This document shows positions 8,526-19,966 of a DNA stretch of 64,000 bases, one piece after another; the first letter of the stretch is position 1; every line of letters starts with the position of its first letter. The notes beneath the pieces were generated by a model. That model was not told where the DNA came from, ran no database searches, and saw only the letters and a program-made list of their open reading frames with translations. The position numbers and the translations under genes were made by a program. The stretch is taken from positions 3,224,001 through 3,288,000 of the forward strand of contig NZ_FMHY01000002.1 in the NCBI RefSeq assembly GCF_900090225.1, written 5' to 3'. The stretch is from Micromonospora eburnea (GTDB lineage Bacteria > Actinomycetota > Actinomycetes > Mycobacteriales > Micromonosporaceae).

Positions 8526-9023
8526 CTACTCGTTGATGAGCTGCTCTCGAAGAATGTCTGCGTGCCCACAGTGCTGGGCGAGCTCGCGCAGCACGTGGAG
8601 ATAGACCCACCGCAGCGGAAGCGGGCCCCGCCGGTGCCCGTGAAGGATGTCGTCCAGACCCAGGGATGACGTCGCATGACGTGATGCTTCGCAGGCCTCG
8701 CGGTGTGCGTGCTGGACGGTGGCGATCGTGTCGTCGTCATCGAGGATGAACGACTCCTCTGACGTGGCGGGGATGCCGATCTCAGCACGCGACCGGCAGG
8801 TGACGGCTTCGTCGAACCAGACCTTCTCGACGAAGGTCGCGTGCTTCACGAGACCCAGCAGCGTGGTCCGGGAGGTCACCAACGATCGGCGTACCTGTTC
8901 CTCCGTCAGCCCGTCCAAGCAGCGATTGAGCGCGCTGCGGTGTTCGTCGAGGAACGCCTCGATCTGGAGACGGGCTGGCTGTGCGACGACCTGATCGGCA
9001 AAGGTAGGCGGGTAGGAAGGCAT
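8526..9023 (-). CDS. DinB/DUF664 four-helix protein
   Basis: About 165 residues from the ATG at 9023 (MPSYPPTFADQV). It has the DinB-type pattern: a first helix with ALNRCLDGLTEEQVRRSL, the central TTLLGLVKHATFVEKVWF with a metal-ligand His, and the C-terminal LRWVYLHVLRELAQHCGHAD with further His ligands. Such proteins are metal-binding four-helix bundles related to mycothiol- or bacillithiol-dependent S-transferases. A thiol-transfer or detoxification role is possible, but the substrate is unknown. Confidence 0.85.
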   Translation of the reverse strand: MPSYPPTFADQVVAQPARLQIEAFLDEHRSALNRCLDGLTEEQVRRSLVTSRTTLLGLVKHATFVEKVWFDEAVTCRSRAEIGIPATSEESFILDDDDTIATVQHAHREACEASRHATSSLGLDDILHGHRRGPLPLRWVYLHVLRELAQHCGHADILREQLINE

Positions 9024-9219
9024 GGGCGAAGCATGCCAGACCGTGGCCCTGGAGCAACTAGCCGACATCGAGCGTCTCGAACCTCAGGGCAGACCATGAT
9101 GGCCGCCGCAGCCTCTGCGACGGAAGGCTCCCGCCCTCCTCGCGGCACGATCGCGGACCGGGTGCCTGCGCAGGGTTAGGCGCCGCCCTGATGTTTCCCT
9201 GCCCGTACCGGAGACCTGA

Positions 9220-9756
9220 TCAGCCGGGTCCGGACGAGGTGAGCTCGGCGATGTGGTCGGCGGTGGCGGCGGCCCAGTCGCGGATCGCGGCCAGCTGCCG
9301 GATGCCGAGGTCCAGTGCGTACCAGCCGTTGCGGCCGGGCGCGGTCGGCGGGCGGTGGTGGTCGCGGACCTGTTCCAGTTCGCGGACCTGTTCCGCGTAC
9401 CGCTCCGCCTCTCGGCGCAGCAGCGGGACGGCCTGCGCGGGGTCGAGCAGCGGCAGCAGGAACATGCGCAGGCTCGCCTCGCTGCGGATGCCGCGGGATG
9501 GCTCGGTGCCGGTGAGCCACTTCGCCAGCGCCGCGCGGCCGTCCTCGGCGATCTCGTAGACCTTGCGGCCGCGGCCGCCATCCTCGCGGACCGTGGCCAA
9601 GCCGTCGGCGGCCAGCTTGGCGAGCTCGGGATAGATCTGGCTGTGCCGGGCCGGCCAGACGTAGCTGAGCGAGCCGTCGAAGTTCTTGGCCAGGTCGTAT
9701 CCGCTCAGCGGGCCGTTGGCCGCGAGCGCACCGAGCAGGGCGATTCGTAGCGACAT
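9220..9756 (-). CDS. PadR-family transcriptional regulator
   Basis: 178 residues. The N-terminal winged helix begins MSLRIALLGALAANGPLSGYDLAK and has the PadR wing YEIAEDGRAALAKWL. The C-terminal helical dimerisation region (about 95-175) is of the Vir_act_alpha_C type. It is divergent from an MFS drug-efflux gene. The 69-bp gap carries a repeated TGACATGT motif, so it is probably the local repressor of that pump, released by a pump substrate. Confidence 0.92.
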   Translation of the reverse strand: MSLRIALLGALAANGPLSGYDLAKNFDGSLSYVWPARHSQIYPELAKLAADGLATVREDGGRGRKVYEIAEDGRAALAKWLTGTEPSRGIRSEASLRMFLLPLLDPAQAVPLLRREAERYAEQVRELEQVRDHHRPPTAPGRNGWYALDLGIRQLAAIRDWAAATADHIAELTSSGPG

Positions 9757-9778
9757 GCCGAAATCCTACAGTCGGACC

Positions 9779-9800
9779 TGACATGTTTGACTTGACATGT
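9779..9800. promoter_or_regulatory. Probable PadR operator (two TGACATGT boxes)
   Basis: TGACATGT at 9779-9786 and again at 9793-9800, 14 bp apart. Each contains the palindrome ACATGT. PadR proteins typically bind ATGT...ACAT elements, and this pair lies in the only gap between padR and the MFS gene. Assignment is by position and motif. Confidence 0.55.
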
Positions 9801-9816
9801 CGACATCGACAGGTAG

Positions 9817-11286
<1,470 letters not shown>

Positions 11287-11620
11287 ACGCATGTGTATTG
11301 ACTATCGGCGGTTGGTCTGGGCCCGGTCCAGTCCAGCCGCATCTGACGTCGGGTGCCTGAAAGAAGGAGCGAGGCCGCCCGATGACGGGCGAACCGACGT
11401 GCCGGCCCGTCGCCGGCCGCCGGACTGGCTGCTGTTTCGGCCGGCCTGCCGCGCCGGGCCTGCTGCCCCGATCGCCGGCTCACAACCCGGGACCTGAGGA
11501 CTGCACCGCCCTATCCGATGCTCGTCGTCCGCCCGTACATCCGCACATCGGCTTTGAGTCGTTCCGTGTCTTGGGTGAAGCTGCAGGACGGACGTGCGGG
11601 CCAGTCCCGCAGGCCGGCTG
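11287..11620. other. Intergenic, no gene recognised
   Basis: 334 bp between the MFS gene and a convergent MBL-fold gene. Only short frames without motifs or ribosome-binding sites are present. Confidence 0.5.
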
Positions 11621-12493
11621 CTAGCCGGGCGTCCCCTGGCGCTCGCCTCTTCCGGCGAGGCGCTGGGCTTGCCCGTTGTGCACATCGCTCACCCACTCCC
11701 AGCCGGGCTTGGCCGATGGGCCGATCCGCGGGTCGCTGGGAGCCTGGGCGTCACGCAGGGCGTGCACGTACGCCCGATCCTGCTCGATCCGTGCGTGTAT
11801 CTGATCGGCTCCGCCGACTGACCCGTGGCCGGGGACGAGGACATCGACGTCGCCTGCCACACCATCGAGCAGCCGCAGCGCCGCGAGGTAGTCCTCGATG
11901 GGGTCAGCGGTGTCGCTCAAATCGAGCATCGGAACCAAGACGTCAGAGAGCATGTCGCCGGCGACGAGAACCCCACGTTCTTCGATGAGAAGCGCCGCAT
12001 GGCCCGGCGCATGCGCTTGATGCTCGATGATCCGGACTCGAGGACCATCCCATGGAATCTGCGCCGCCTCGGTGGGCAGGGCGGTGATCTGACCGAGCAG
12101 GTCCAGCGGGACCCGCTCGGCGATGCCCGTCGGGAGCAGGTGGGCGGTGATGCGGGCCTTCGCGCCCGGGTCGGACAGCTGATCCCGGACACTGGCCGCG
12201 CAGCGGGCCGTGCCGTAACGAGGGGCCGCGCCGAGCTGGGCGTGCCAGAGTAGGTGATCCCAATGGGGATGCGTCGAGAAGCCTGCCACAACGGTCTGGC
12301 CCGAACGGGACAGGTCGTTCGCGAGGCAGGCCATCTCGTGGTCCTGCACCCCGGGGTCGATGAGCAACACGCCGGCGCGGCCTTGCACGACGATGGTGTT
12401 GCTCTGGAGGAACTCGCTCTCGTGGATCAGCACACCGTCCGCGACCTGCCTCAGCACGGTGGCCCCTTCCGCTTGTGGGTTGCAACCGCTCAT
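11621..12493 (-). CDS. MBL-fold metallo-hydrolase
   Basis: About 290 residues from the ATG at 12493; an alternative ATG at 12526 would leave only 5 bp to the divergent gene. Metal-binding motifs of the metallo-beta-lactamase fold are present: FSTHPHWDHLLW (HxHxDH), the later HAPGHAALLIEERGVLVAGD with His and Asp, and VLVPGHG. It is most like the broad glyoxalase II/lactonase-type hydrolases. The substrate is unknown. The divergent HxlR regulator gene shares its promoter region and probably controls it. Confidence 0.85.
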   Translation of the reverse strand: MSGCNPQAEGATVLRQVADGVLIHESEFLQSNTIVVQGRAGVLLIDPGVQDHEMACLANDLSRSGQTVVAGFSTHPHWDHLLWHAQLGAAPRYGTARCAASVRDQLSDPGAKARITAHLLPTGIAERVPLDLLGQITALPTEAAQIPWDGPRVRIIEHQAHAPGHAALLIEERGVLVAGDMLSDVLVPMLDLSDTADPIEDYLAALRLLDGVAGDVDVLVPGHGSVGGADQIHARIEQDRAYVHALRDAQAPSDPRIGPSAKPGWEWVSDVHNGQAQRLAGRGERQGTPG

Positions 12494-12531
12494 CGAGACG
12501 GTAGGCCTGGCAGTGGTAGATTGCAAGCACT

Positions 12532-13029
12532 ATGGGCGAAGCGAATGAACCGCGATCGGAGTGTCCGATCAACGCCGCCATCGAGGTGTTCGGCGATCGC
12601 TGGAGCCTGCTCGTCCTCCGCGACATCGTCTTCGGAGACCGCCGCTATTTCCGAGAGCTACAGGCCAACTCCATCGAGGGGATCGCCTCAAACATTCTCG
12701 CCGACCGACTCAAGCGACTCGTCCAGTCGGGACTGCTCACCCGTGCGGACACGCGGCCCGGCCAGCGGGCACGCTACAGCCTGACCGAACCCGCGATCCA
12801 ACTCGTACCTGTGTTCGCGCAGCTCGGCAGCTGGGGACTTCGCCACCGGCCCACGAGCTCCGCGCTGCGCGTTCGCGCCGAGGTGCTCGAACAAGGCGGC
12901 CCCGCGCTCTGGCAAGAGTTCATGGACGAGCTTCGCCGCTCGCACCTCGGCTCGGAATCCCCGGCGCGATCACCAAGCGTCCGCGAGCGACTGAACGCGG
13001 CCTACCTCGCAGCCACCAGCTCCTCGTAG
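12532..13029 (+). CDS. HxlR-family transcriptional regulator
   Basis: 165 residues. The HxlR winged helix is clear: CPINAAIEVFGDRWSLLVLR, then FRELQANSIEGIASNILADR and LVQSGLLTRADTRPGQRARY. The Cys in CPI at the N-terminus is the position used by redox- or aldehyde-sensing members. A C-terminal extension of about 50 residues follows. It is divergent from the MBL-fold hydrolase. Confidence 0.92.
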   Translation: MGEANEPRSECPINAAIEVFGDRWSLLVLRDIVFGDRRYFRELQANSIEGIASNILADRLKRLVQSGLLTRADTRPGQRARYSLTEPAIQLVPVFAQLGSWGLRHRPTSSALRVRAEVLEQGGPALWQEFMDELRRSHLGSESPARSPSVRERLNAAYLAATSSS

Positions 13030-13117
13030 CTGATGAGCGCTGGTCAACCGCCAGTTGCCCGGCTGCCTTCCCCCGGTGCCGGGCGACCGTCGTCATCGCA
13101 TCCGCTCATGATGCCGT

Positions 13118-13465
13118 TCAACGGTGGCTGACGACGTTGACCACCTTGCCGTCTGGGTCGCGGACGAAGAAGCGCCGGACACCCCACTGCTCGTCAGTAA
13201 TCGGGTGCACGATCTCCGCGCCCGTCGCGAGTACCGCCTCGTAGGCGGCCTCGACATCATCGACCTCCACGCTGAGGTCCGGGTTCACGGGGGCTGCCGC
13301 GTCTTGGGTGATGAGAATGACCTGGGCGGTGGGATTGGACGCTGAGACCAGGTTGACTACCCAGCCCAGGTTCATTTCCTCCCGAAAACCCAGCAATTGG
13401 TAGAAGCGGCTGCTCGCGACCGGGTCGGCGGTGGTGATATCAGGCACGGCACGGCGAATTGTCAT
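13118..13465 (-). CDS. VOC-family (glyoxalase/bleomycin-resistance-like) protein
   Basis: 115 residues from the ATG at 13465 (MTIRRAVPDITT). It has the two beta-alpha-beta-beta-beta modules of the VOC fold: SSRFYQLLGFREEMNLGWV, a VEVDDVEAAYEAVLATGAEI helix and the terminal FFVRDPDGKVVNVVSH. A metal site is not obvious. It may be a small binding/resistance protein or an isomerase-type enzyme, with no substrate visible. Confidence 0.85.
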   Translation of the reverse strand: MTIRRAVPDITTADPVASSRFYQLLGFREEMNLGWVVNLVSASNPTAQVILITQDAAAPVNPDLSVEVDDVEAAYEAVLATGAEIVHPITDEQWGVRRFFVRDPDGKVVNVVSHR

Positions 13466-13634
13466 GCCGGATTTTGGCATGCGGGGTACTTGCTCGTACG
13501 GGGAGTGGGCCGTTCATCAGGCGCCCTGGTCTGCCGCAGACCGCGCGTCACGCAGCATAGGCTACGGCGGCGATGCCCAGATGTACGGATGACTGCGTCT
13601 CGGCCTCAACCGCTTCCCTGCGGCGCCGCAGTTC

Positions 13635-13778
13635 TCACCGAGCCTTGGGATTGCGGCCGGGTGACCTGCTCGCTGACCGCTCATACTGCTGGGCAAGGCA
13701 GAGCCGGTCAACCAACTGTTCGTCGGCAAGGCCCGGCAGGTCGCGGTCCCAGGTCTCCAACATCTTCCATCGCGACAT
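13635..13778 (-). pseudogene. Small conserved hypothetical protein, interrupted by a stop
   Basis: From the ATG at 13778 the frame gives MSRWKMLETWDRDLPGLADE and continues with an Arg/Gln-rich helix to a TGA at 13635. The same frame continues after the stop with ELRRRREAVEAETQSS, which fits the rest of the same helix, so one in-frame stop probably truncates a protein of about 65-70 residues. It resembles small charged proteins common in actinomycete genomes. The function is unknown. The rest of the 13466-13875 interval holds nothing I can support. Confidence 0.45.
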
Positions 13779-13875
13779 GACGCATGCCCTCCCTCCCGAC
13801 CGACGCATCATTCCAGTGCACAGGGTGCAATCCTGAAATCCGAATCTCGTCGCCGGTCAATCCTGGCGTAAACGA

Positions 13876-13910
13876 GATCTGGGGTGCCGGCAGAGGCGAC
13901 ACCCCAGATC
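13876..13910 (-). terminator. Rho-independent-type terminator of xylanase gene 1
   Basis: Perfect 11-bp stem (GATCTGGGGTG / CACCCCAGATC) with a 13-nt loop, 10 bp past the xylanase stop. On the minus strand it is followed by a T-containing run. Confidence 0.75.
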
Positions 13911-13920
13911 CCTTGTGGTG

Positions 13921-15174
<1,254 letters not shown>

Positions 15175-15425
15175 ACCTGCTGGCAGGGCGGGGCAGGTGG
15201 TTGGCGTCCCGACGGCGCTGCCCCGGCGACGCCCGGGCGTGGCCCACGTCGAAGAGCTGGGCGACGATCAGGGCGCCTCGCGGGGCCTTGGGGGCGTGGG
15301 CTCGGGAGAGTTGCCGGTTGGCGGCGCCTCTGGATCCTGGTCGCCCCCTGTGGAGACGCGGCCGGGGAAGGCGAGGGAGCCGGGTCAGTGGGCCTGGCCG
15401 GGTGATGGGGCCAGCGGCCCGGCCG

Positions 15426-15479
15426 GGTTTTATCAAATGAGGTCTTGACGGATCCGGGGGTTTGACATTTTATAAAACC
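15426..15479 (+). promoter_or_regulatory. Promoter and flanking inverted-repeat operator of the catabolic operon
   Basis: GGTTTTATCAAATG (15426-15439) faces CATTTTATAAAACC (15466-15479); the arms match at 13 of 14 positions when inverted. Between them lies a sigma-70-like -35 TTGACG (15445-15450) with TTTTAT/TTTATA 17-18 bp on, overlapping the right arm. The first gene starts at 15499 after a GGAGG ribosome-binding site. A repressor bound to both arms would cover the promoter; the linked GntR/FCD protein is the obvious candidate. Confidence 0.6.
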
Positions 15480-15498
15480 TGCTCACGTAGGAGGTCTC

Positions 15499-16497
15499 AT
15501 GTCCGGTCGTAACCGGCTCGTCGCGGCCATCGCCGCAGCAGCTCTCGCGCTCACCGTCTCCGGCTGTGGTGGTTCGGAGAAGGCCGATTCCCCCGATGCC
15601 GCCTCCGTCACCTACCTGACCTCCTTCGGGACGTTCGGTCGGGACTCGTACGCCTACGTCGCCCTGGAGAAGGGCTACTTCGACGAGGTCGGGCTCAAGG
15701 TCACCATCAAGCCCGGCACGGGCACCGTCGACGTGATGAAGCTGGTCGGGTCGGGGCAGGCCGACTACGGCACCGGCGACCTCTCCGGGTTCATCACCAC
15801 CATGGCCAACGACAAGTTCCCGGTCCGCGCGGTCGCCGCCATCCACCAGAAGTCGATGGCCGGGATCGCCTCGCTGGGCAAGGCGATCGACTCGCCCGAG
15901 AAGCTGCCCGGCGCCAGCATCGCGGACAGCTCCGGTTCCACCAACATGATCATTTTCCCGGCGTACGCCAAGGCGGCTGGCATCGACCCGAGCTCGGTGA
16001 AGTTCGTCCCGTCCTCGCCGCAGGCCCTGCCCCAGTTGCTCGCCGCCGGCTCGGTCGACGCGATCGGCCAGTTCGCCGCCGGCAAGCCGTTGCTGGAAAA
16101 GGCAGCCGGCGGCAAGGCCGTTACCATGCTGCCGTACGCGGACAAGCTGCCCGACCTGTATGGCAACGGCCTGCTGGTCTCCGAGTCGAAGCTGTCGAGC
16201 AACCGCGAAGAGATCGAGAAGTTCACCGCCGCGCTGCTCAAGGGCCTGCTCTACGCGGTGGAGCACCCCGAGGAAGCCGCCCAGTTGCTCAAGAAGCACG
16301 ACCGGACGGCTGACGAGAAGGTGGCCGCCGCCGAACTCACCGAGATGCGCCCGTACGTCCTGGGCGACGGCGGGACCGCCGGGACGCTGGACCGGGAGCG
16401 GGTCGCGCGCATGATCACTCTGCTCGCCGGCACGGGCACCCTCAAGTCCACGCCGGCCGCCGACGACCTCGGCGTCTACGACATCGCAAAGCCGTAA
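15499..16497 (+). CDS. ABC transporter substrate-binding lipoprotein (NMT1/SsuA/TauA type)
   Basis: 332 residues. It has a lipoprotein signal (MSGRNRLVAAIAAAALALTV, lipobox TVSGC) and a periplasmic-binding-protein type 2 fold of the nitrate/sulfonate/taurine/thiamine-precursor group (YVALEKGYFDEVGLKVTIKP; GTGDLSGFITTMAND; DSSGSTNMIIFPAY). It captures the substrate outside the cell for the ATPase and permease encoded next. This subfamily also feeds aromatic-acid catabolic operons, which the downstream enzymes suggest here. It is the first gene behind the inverted-repeat promoter. Confidence 0.9.
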   Translation: MSGRNRLVAAIAAAALALTVSGCGGSEKADSPDAASVTYLTSFGTFGRDSYAYVALEKGYFDEVGLKVTIKPGTGTVDVMKLVGSGQADYGTGDLSGFITTMANDKFPVRAVAAIHQKSMAGIASLGKAIDSPEKLPGASIADSSGSTNMIIFPAYAKAAGIDPSSVKFVPSSPQALPQLLAAGSVDAIGQFAAGKPLLEKAAGGKAVTMLPYADKLPDLYGNGLLVSESKLSSNREEIEKFTAALLKGLLYAVEHPEEAAQLLKKHDRTADEKVAAAELTEMRPYVLGDGGTAGTLDRERVARMITLLAGTGTLKSTPAADDLGVYDIAKP

Positions 16498-16558
16498 CTT
16501 CCTCTTCGACGGCGGTGCGCGCGGCCGGTGGTCGCGCGGCACCGCGAGGGGCGACACC

Positions 16559-17326
16559 ATGATCGGAATTCGTAACGTTTCGCAGATCTACCGCACCCGG
16601 GCCGGTGACGTGGAGGCCCTGCGCGATCTGTCGCTGGAGGTCGCCGACGGCGAGTTCGTGGCGTTCGTCGGGCGGTCCGGCTGCGGGAAGTCCAGCCTGC
16701 TGCGGCTGGTGGCGGGCCTCCAGGAGGCCACCTCGGGCGAGATAACCGTCGCTGGCGCCCCGGTTCGGGGGCCGCGGCGCGACATCGGCTTCATGTTCCA
16801 GCGCCCGGCGCTGCTGCCCTGGCGGTCGGTCATCGACAACGTGCTGCTGCCGACCGAGGTGTTCAAGCTGGACAAATCGGCTGCCCGGGCCCGCGCCCAC
16901 GAACTCCTCGACCTGGTCGGGCTGAACGGCTTCGAGAAGCGCCTGCCGCACGAGCTTTCCGGCGGCATGCAGCAGCGGGTCTCGCTGTGCCGGGCGCTCA
17001 TCCAGCAGCCCCGGGTGCTGCTGATGGACGAGCCGTTCTCCGCGCTCGACGCGCTCACCCGCGCCGATCTCACGGTCGAACTCCAGCGCCTCCAGATGAA
17101 GGAGGCCTCCACGGTTCTCTTCGTGACGCACTCGGTCGACGAGGCGGTGCTGCTCGCCGACCGGGTGGTCGTGCTTAGCCCGCGCCCCGGCCGGTTGCGC
17201 GAGATCGTGAAGATCGACATCGCCCGTCCGCGTTCGCTCGGGCACGACGGCCACTCGGCCGAACTCGGCGAGCTTCGCGCCCAACTGCACGACCTGCTGA
17301 TGACCCCCGAGGAGGTGGCACGGTGA
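16559..17326 (+). CDS. ABC transporter ATP-binding protein (SsuB/TauB type)
   Basis: 255 residues. Walker A GRSGCGKSS, Q-loop MFQRPALLPWRSV, signature LSGGMQQRVSLCRA, Walker B LLMDEPFSALD and H-loop FVTHSVDEA are all present. The LLPW element after the Q-loop is typical of the nitrate/sulfonate/taurine group. It energises uptake with the adjacent permease, whose start overlaps this stop by 4 bp (GTGA). Confidence 0.93.
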   Translation: MIGIRNVSQIYRTRAGDVEALRDLSLEVADGEFVAFVGRSGCGKSSLLRLVAGLQEATSGEITVAGAPVRGPRRDIGFMFQRPALLPWRSVIDNVLLPTEVFKLDKSAARARAHELLDLVGLNGFEKRLPHELSGGMQQRVSLCRALIQQPRVLLMDEPFSALDALTRADLTVELQRLQMKEASTVLFVTHSVDEAVLLADRVVVLSPRPGRLREIVKIDIARPRSLGHDGHSAELGELRAQLHDLLMTPEEVAR

Positions 17327-18123
17327 CAGTCACCGAGCCGCGCCGTACCCGGCCGGCCAAGCCGCGGACGGACAGTCGCCTGAGCCAGTTCGCCCTGCCA
17401 GCCCTCGGCTTGGCGGTCGCCATCGGCCTGTGGTGGGCGATCACCGTCGTCTTCGAGGTGGAGAGCTTCCTGCTGCCGTCGCCGGGGCAGGTGGCGCATG
17501 CCATGGTCGAACAGTCCGACTACCTGTGGGACAACAGCCTGGTCACCCTGTGGGAGACGCTGCTGGGCTTCCTGCTGGCCATCGCGGTCGGGGTGCCGCT
17601 GGCGCTGACCGTCACCGCCTCCCGGGTGTTGGAGCGCAGCGTCTACCCGCTGCTGCTGATGCTCAACGCCGTGCCGAAGGTCGCCGTCGCCCCGCTGCTG
17701 GTGGTGTGGCTGGGCTTCGGCCAGTTCCCCAAGGTCTTCCTGGTCTTCCTGGTCTGCTTCTTCCCGATCGTCATCTCCACCGCCGCCGGCCTCAGCTCCA
17801 CCCCGGCGGACCTGGTGGAGCTGGGCCGGTCGCTGAAGACCAACTGGTGGCAGACGTTCCGCATGATCCGGATGCCGGCCGCGATCCCGCAGCTCTTCGT
17901 CGGTCTCAAGCTCGCCATCACCCTCGCCGTCATCGGCGCGGTGATCGCCGAGTTCGTCGGCGCCACCGAGGGGCTGGGCTATGCGATCGTCGCTTCCGGC
18001 TCCAGCGCCGACACCGCGCTGGCCTTCGCCGCGATGATCCTGCTCGGGGTGATGAGCGTCGTGCTGTTCTACCTGCTGGCGGCGATCGAGCGGCTCTGCG
18101 TCCCGTGGGCGGACCGGGCATGA
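17323..18123 (+). CDS. ABC transporter permease (SsuC/TauC type)
   Basis: 266 residues from the GTG at 17323. Six TM helices of the BPD_transp_1 fold are present, with the EAA-like loop ELGRSLKTNWWQTFRMIRMP that docks on the ATPase. Overlaps the ATPase gene at its start and the dehydrogenase gene at its end (ATGA), so uptake and metabolism are translationally linked. Confidence 0.93.
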   Translation: MTVTEPRRTRPAKPRTDSRLSQFALPALGLAVAIGLWWAITVVFEVESFLLPSPGQVAHAMVEQSDYLWDNSLVTLWETLLGFLLAIAVGVPLALTVTASRVLERSVYPLLLMLNAVPKVAVAPLLVVWLGFGQFPKVFLVFLVCFFPIVISTAAGLSSTPADLVELGRSLKTNWWQTFRMIRMPAAIPQLFVGLKLAITLAVIGAVIAEFVGATEGLGYAIVASGSSADTALAFAAMILLGVMSVVLFYLLAAIERLCVPWADRA

Positions 18124-19199
18124 GCGCGATCGAGTTCCAGCCGGCCGTCCCGGCGCGGTGGCTCACCGACGCGGTCGCCGCGGTCTTCCAGGCCCTGGGC
18201 TTCTCCCCGGACGCGGCCGGCCTGGTCGCCGGCTCCCTGGTGGACGCCGACATGCGTGGAATCCCCTCGCACGGCGTGATGCTGTTGCCGATGTACGTCG
18301 ACCGGATCAAGGCCGGCTCGGTCAGCCGGGCCGAAAGCGCCGAGGTGGTCCGGGACAAGGGCGCCATCGCGGTGCTCGACGCCGGCCACGCGCTGGGCCA
18401 GCTCACCGGTGACCAGGCGATGCGGCTCGCGGTGGAGAAGGCGCGCACCTACGGGGCCGGTGTGGTCACCGTCCGCCGGGCGTTCCACTTCGGCGGGGCG
18501 TTCCGGTACGTCGACCTCGCCGTACGCAACGGCTGCATCGGCATCGCCGCGGCCAACACCCGCCCGCTGATGCCCGCCCCGGGTGGCGCGTCCGCCGTGG
18601 TCGGCAACAACCCGCTCGCGGTGGGCGTACCACGGGCGGACGGCAAGCCGGTGATCCTCGACGTGGCGCTCTCCGAGGCCGCGCTCGGCAAGATCCGGCT
18701 GGCCGCCGGCGAGGGCCGGGAGATCCCGCCGACCTGGGCGACCGACGCGCAGGGGCGGCCCACCACCGATCCGGCCGCCGCGATCAAGGGCCTGCTGCTG
18801 CCGTCCGGCGCCCACAAGGGGTACGGTCTCGCTTTCATGATCGACGTACTCACCGGGGTGCTGTCCGGCGGGGCGTACGGCCAGGGAGTGCAGGGCCTCT
18901 ACGCCGACGTGTCGGTGCCGAACGACTGCGCGCACTTCTTCCTCGCCCTCGACGCCGAGGCGTTCACCGAGGACGCGGAGGAGCTGGCCCGCCGGGTGGA
19001 CGACCTGGCCGGCCAGGTGCTCGCCTCCGCGCTGGCACCCGGCACGAAGCAGGTCCACCTGCCCGGTGCCATCGAAGCCGGCCGGTACGACCAGGCGCTG
19101 CGCGACGGGGTCGCGCTCCAGCCGTCGGTCTTCGCCGGGCTGCTGGAGATCGCCGATGCGCTGGGCGTGGCGCTCCCGCCACCGGTCAGCGCCGGCTGA
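18120..19199 (+). CDS. Ldh-family (malate/L-lactate dehydrogenase 2-type) oxidoreductase
   Basis: 359 residues from the ATG at 18120. It has features of the Ldh/ComC/YlbC NAD(P)H-dependent family rather than a Rossmann fold: an RGIPSHGVMLLPMYVDRI segment with the catalytic His, VRRAFHFGGAFRYVDLA, VVGNNPLAVGVPRADGKPVI and GAHKGYGLAFMIDVLTGVLSG. Members oxidise 2-hydroxy acids or reduce 2-oxo acids and cyclic imines. In this operon it probably handles a side chain or a late 2-oxo acid intermediate. The substrate is unassigned. Confidence 0.88.
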   Translation: MSAIEFQPAVPARWLTDAVAAVFQALGFSPDAAGLVAGSLVDADMRGIPSHGVMLLPMYVDRIKAGSVSRAESAEVVRDKGAIAVLDAGHALGQLTGDQAMRLAVEKARTYGAGVVTVRRAFHFGGAFRYVDLAVRNGCIGIAAANTRPLMPAPGGASAVVGNNPLAVGVPRADGKPVILDVALSEAALGKIRLAAGEGREIPPTWATDAQGRPTTDPAAAIKGLLLPSGAHKGYGLAFMIDVLTGVLSGGAYGQGVQGLYADVSVPNDCAHFFLALDAEAFTEDAEELARRVDDLAGQVLASALAPGTKQVHLPGAIEAGRYDQALRDGVALQPSVFAGLLEIADALGVALPPPVSAG

Positions 19200-19231
19200 T
19201 CCGCCCGGTCCAACGAAGGAGGAAGGAAGGC

Positions 19232-19966
19232 ATGGAGGCCAGTTTCGACGCCACCGGCGAGGTCCTCGTCGTCACCGGCGGCGCCAACGGGATCGGCGCC
19301 GCACTCGCCCACGCGTACGCGGACGCCGGGGGCACCGCCGTGGTGTTCGACGTGACCTCGGGGCAGCCGCACCCCGGCGGGCGGGTACGGGAGCACCTGG
19401 TGGACGTCTCCGACCGGGACGCCGTACGAGCGGCGACGGCCCGGGTGCTCGCCGAGCACGGCCGGATCGACGCCCTGGTGGCGGGCGCGGCGGTGCAGCC
19501 CCGGTGCGACGTGGTTGACATGGACCCCGAGCAGTGGCGCCGCACCCTGGCGGTGAACCTCGACGGGGTGGTCTGGTGCGCGCAGGCCGTCCTGCCGGAC
19601 ATGATCGCCCGCCGGTCGGGCACCATCCTGGTCTTCGCATCGGGTCTGGCCACCGCCGGCCGGGCGCAGGCCTCGGCGTACGCGGCGAGCAAGGGGGCGC
19701 TGATCGCGTTCGCCAAATCGCTGGCCGCCGAGGTCGCGGAGCACCGGATCCGGGTGAACACCGTCTTCCCCGGCGTGGTGGACACCCCGCAGTTCCGCCA
19801 GGCCAACCCGGCCGGCGGGGAACGGGAGCACTGGGAGCGGGCCACCGGCATCGGCACCCCGGCCGACGTCGTCGGCCCGCTGATGTTCCTGCTCTCACCC
19901 GCCGCCACCATGACCGGTTCCACCCTTACCCGCGACCGTGCCTACCCGAGGAGCGAGACGAAATGA
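19232..19966 (+). CDS. Short-chain dehydrogenase/reductase (SDR)
   Basis: 244 residues, preceded by GAAGGAGG. Cofactor motif TGGANGIG at 15-22, catalytic Tyr150 and Lys154 in SAYAASKGALIAFAKSL, and a C-terminal GVVDTPQF segment give a classical SDR. The Asp at the end of strand 2 (VVFDV) favours NAD over NADP. Its stop overlaps the next start by 4 bp. It is probably an alcohol/ketone or dihydrodiol step of the pathway. Confidence 0.9.
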   Translation: MEASFDATGEVLVVTGGANGIGAALAHAYADAGGTAVVFDVTSGQPHPGGRVREHLVDVSDRDAVRAATARVLAEHGRIDALVAGAAVQPRCDVVDMDPEQWRRTLAVNLDGVVWCAQAVLPDMIARRSGTILVFASGLATAGRAQASAYAASKGALIAFAKSLAAEVAEHRIRVNTVFPGVVDTPQFRQANPAGGEREHWERATGIGTPADVVGPLMFLLSPAATMTGSTLTRDRAYPRSETK

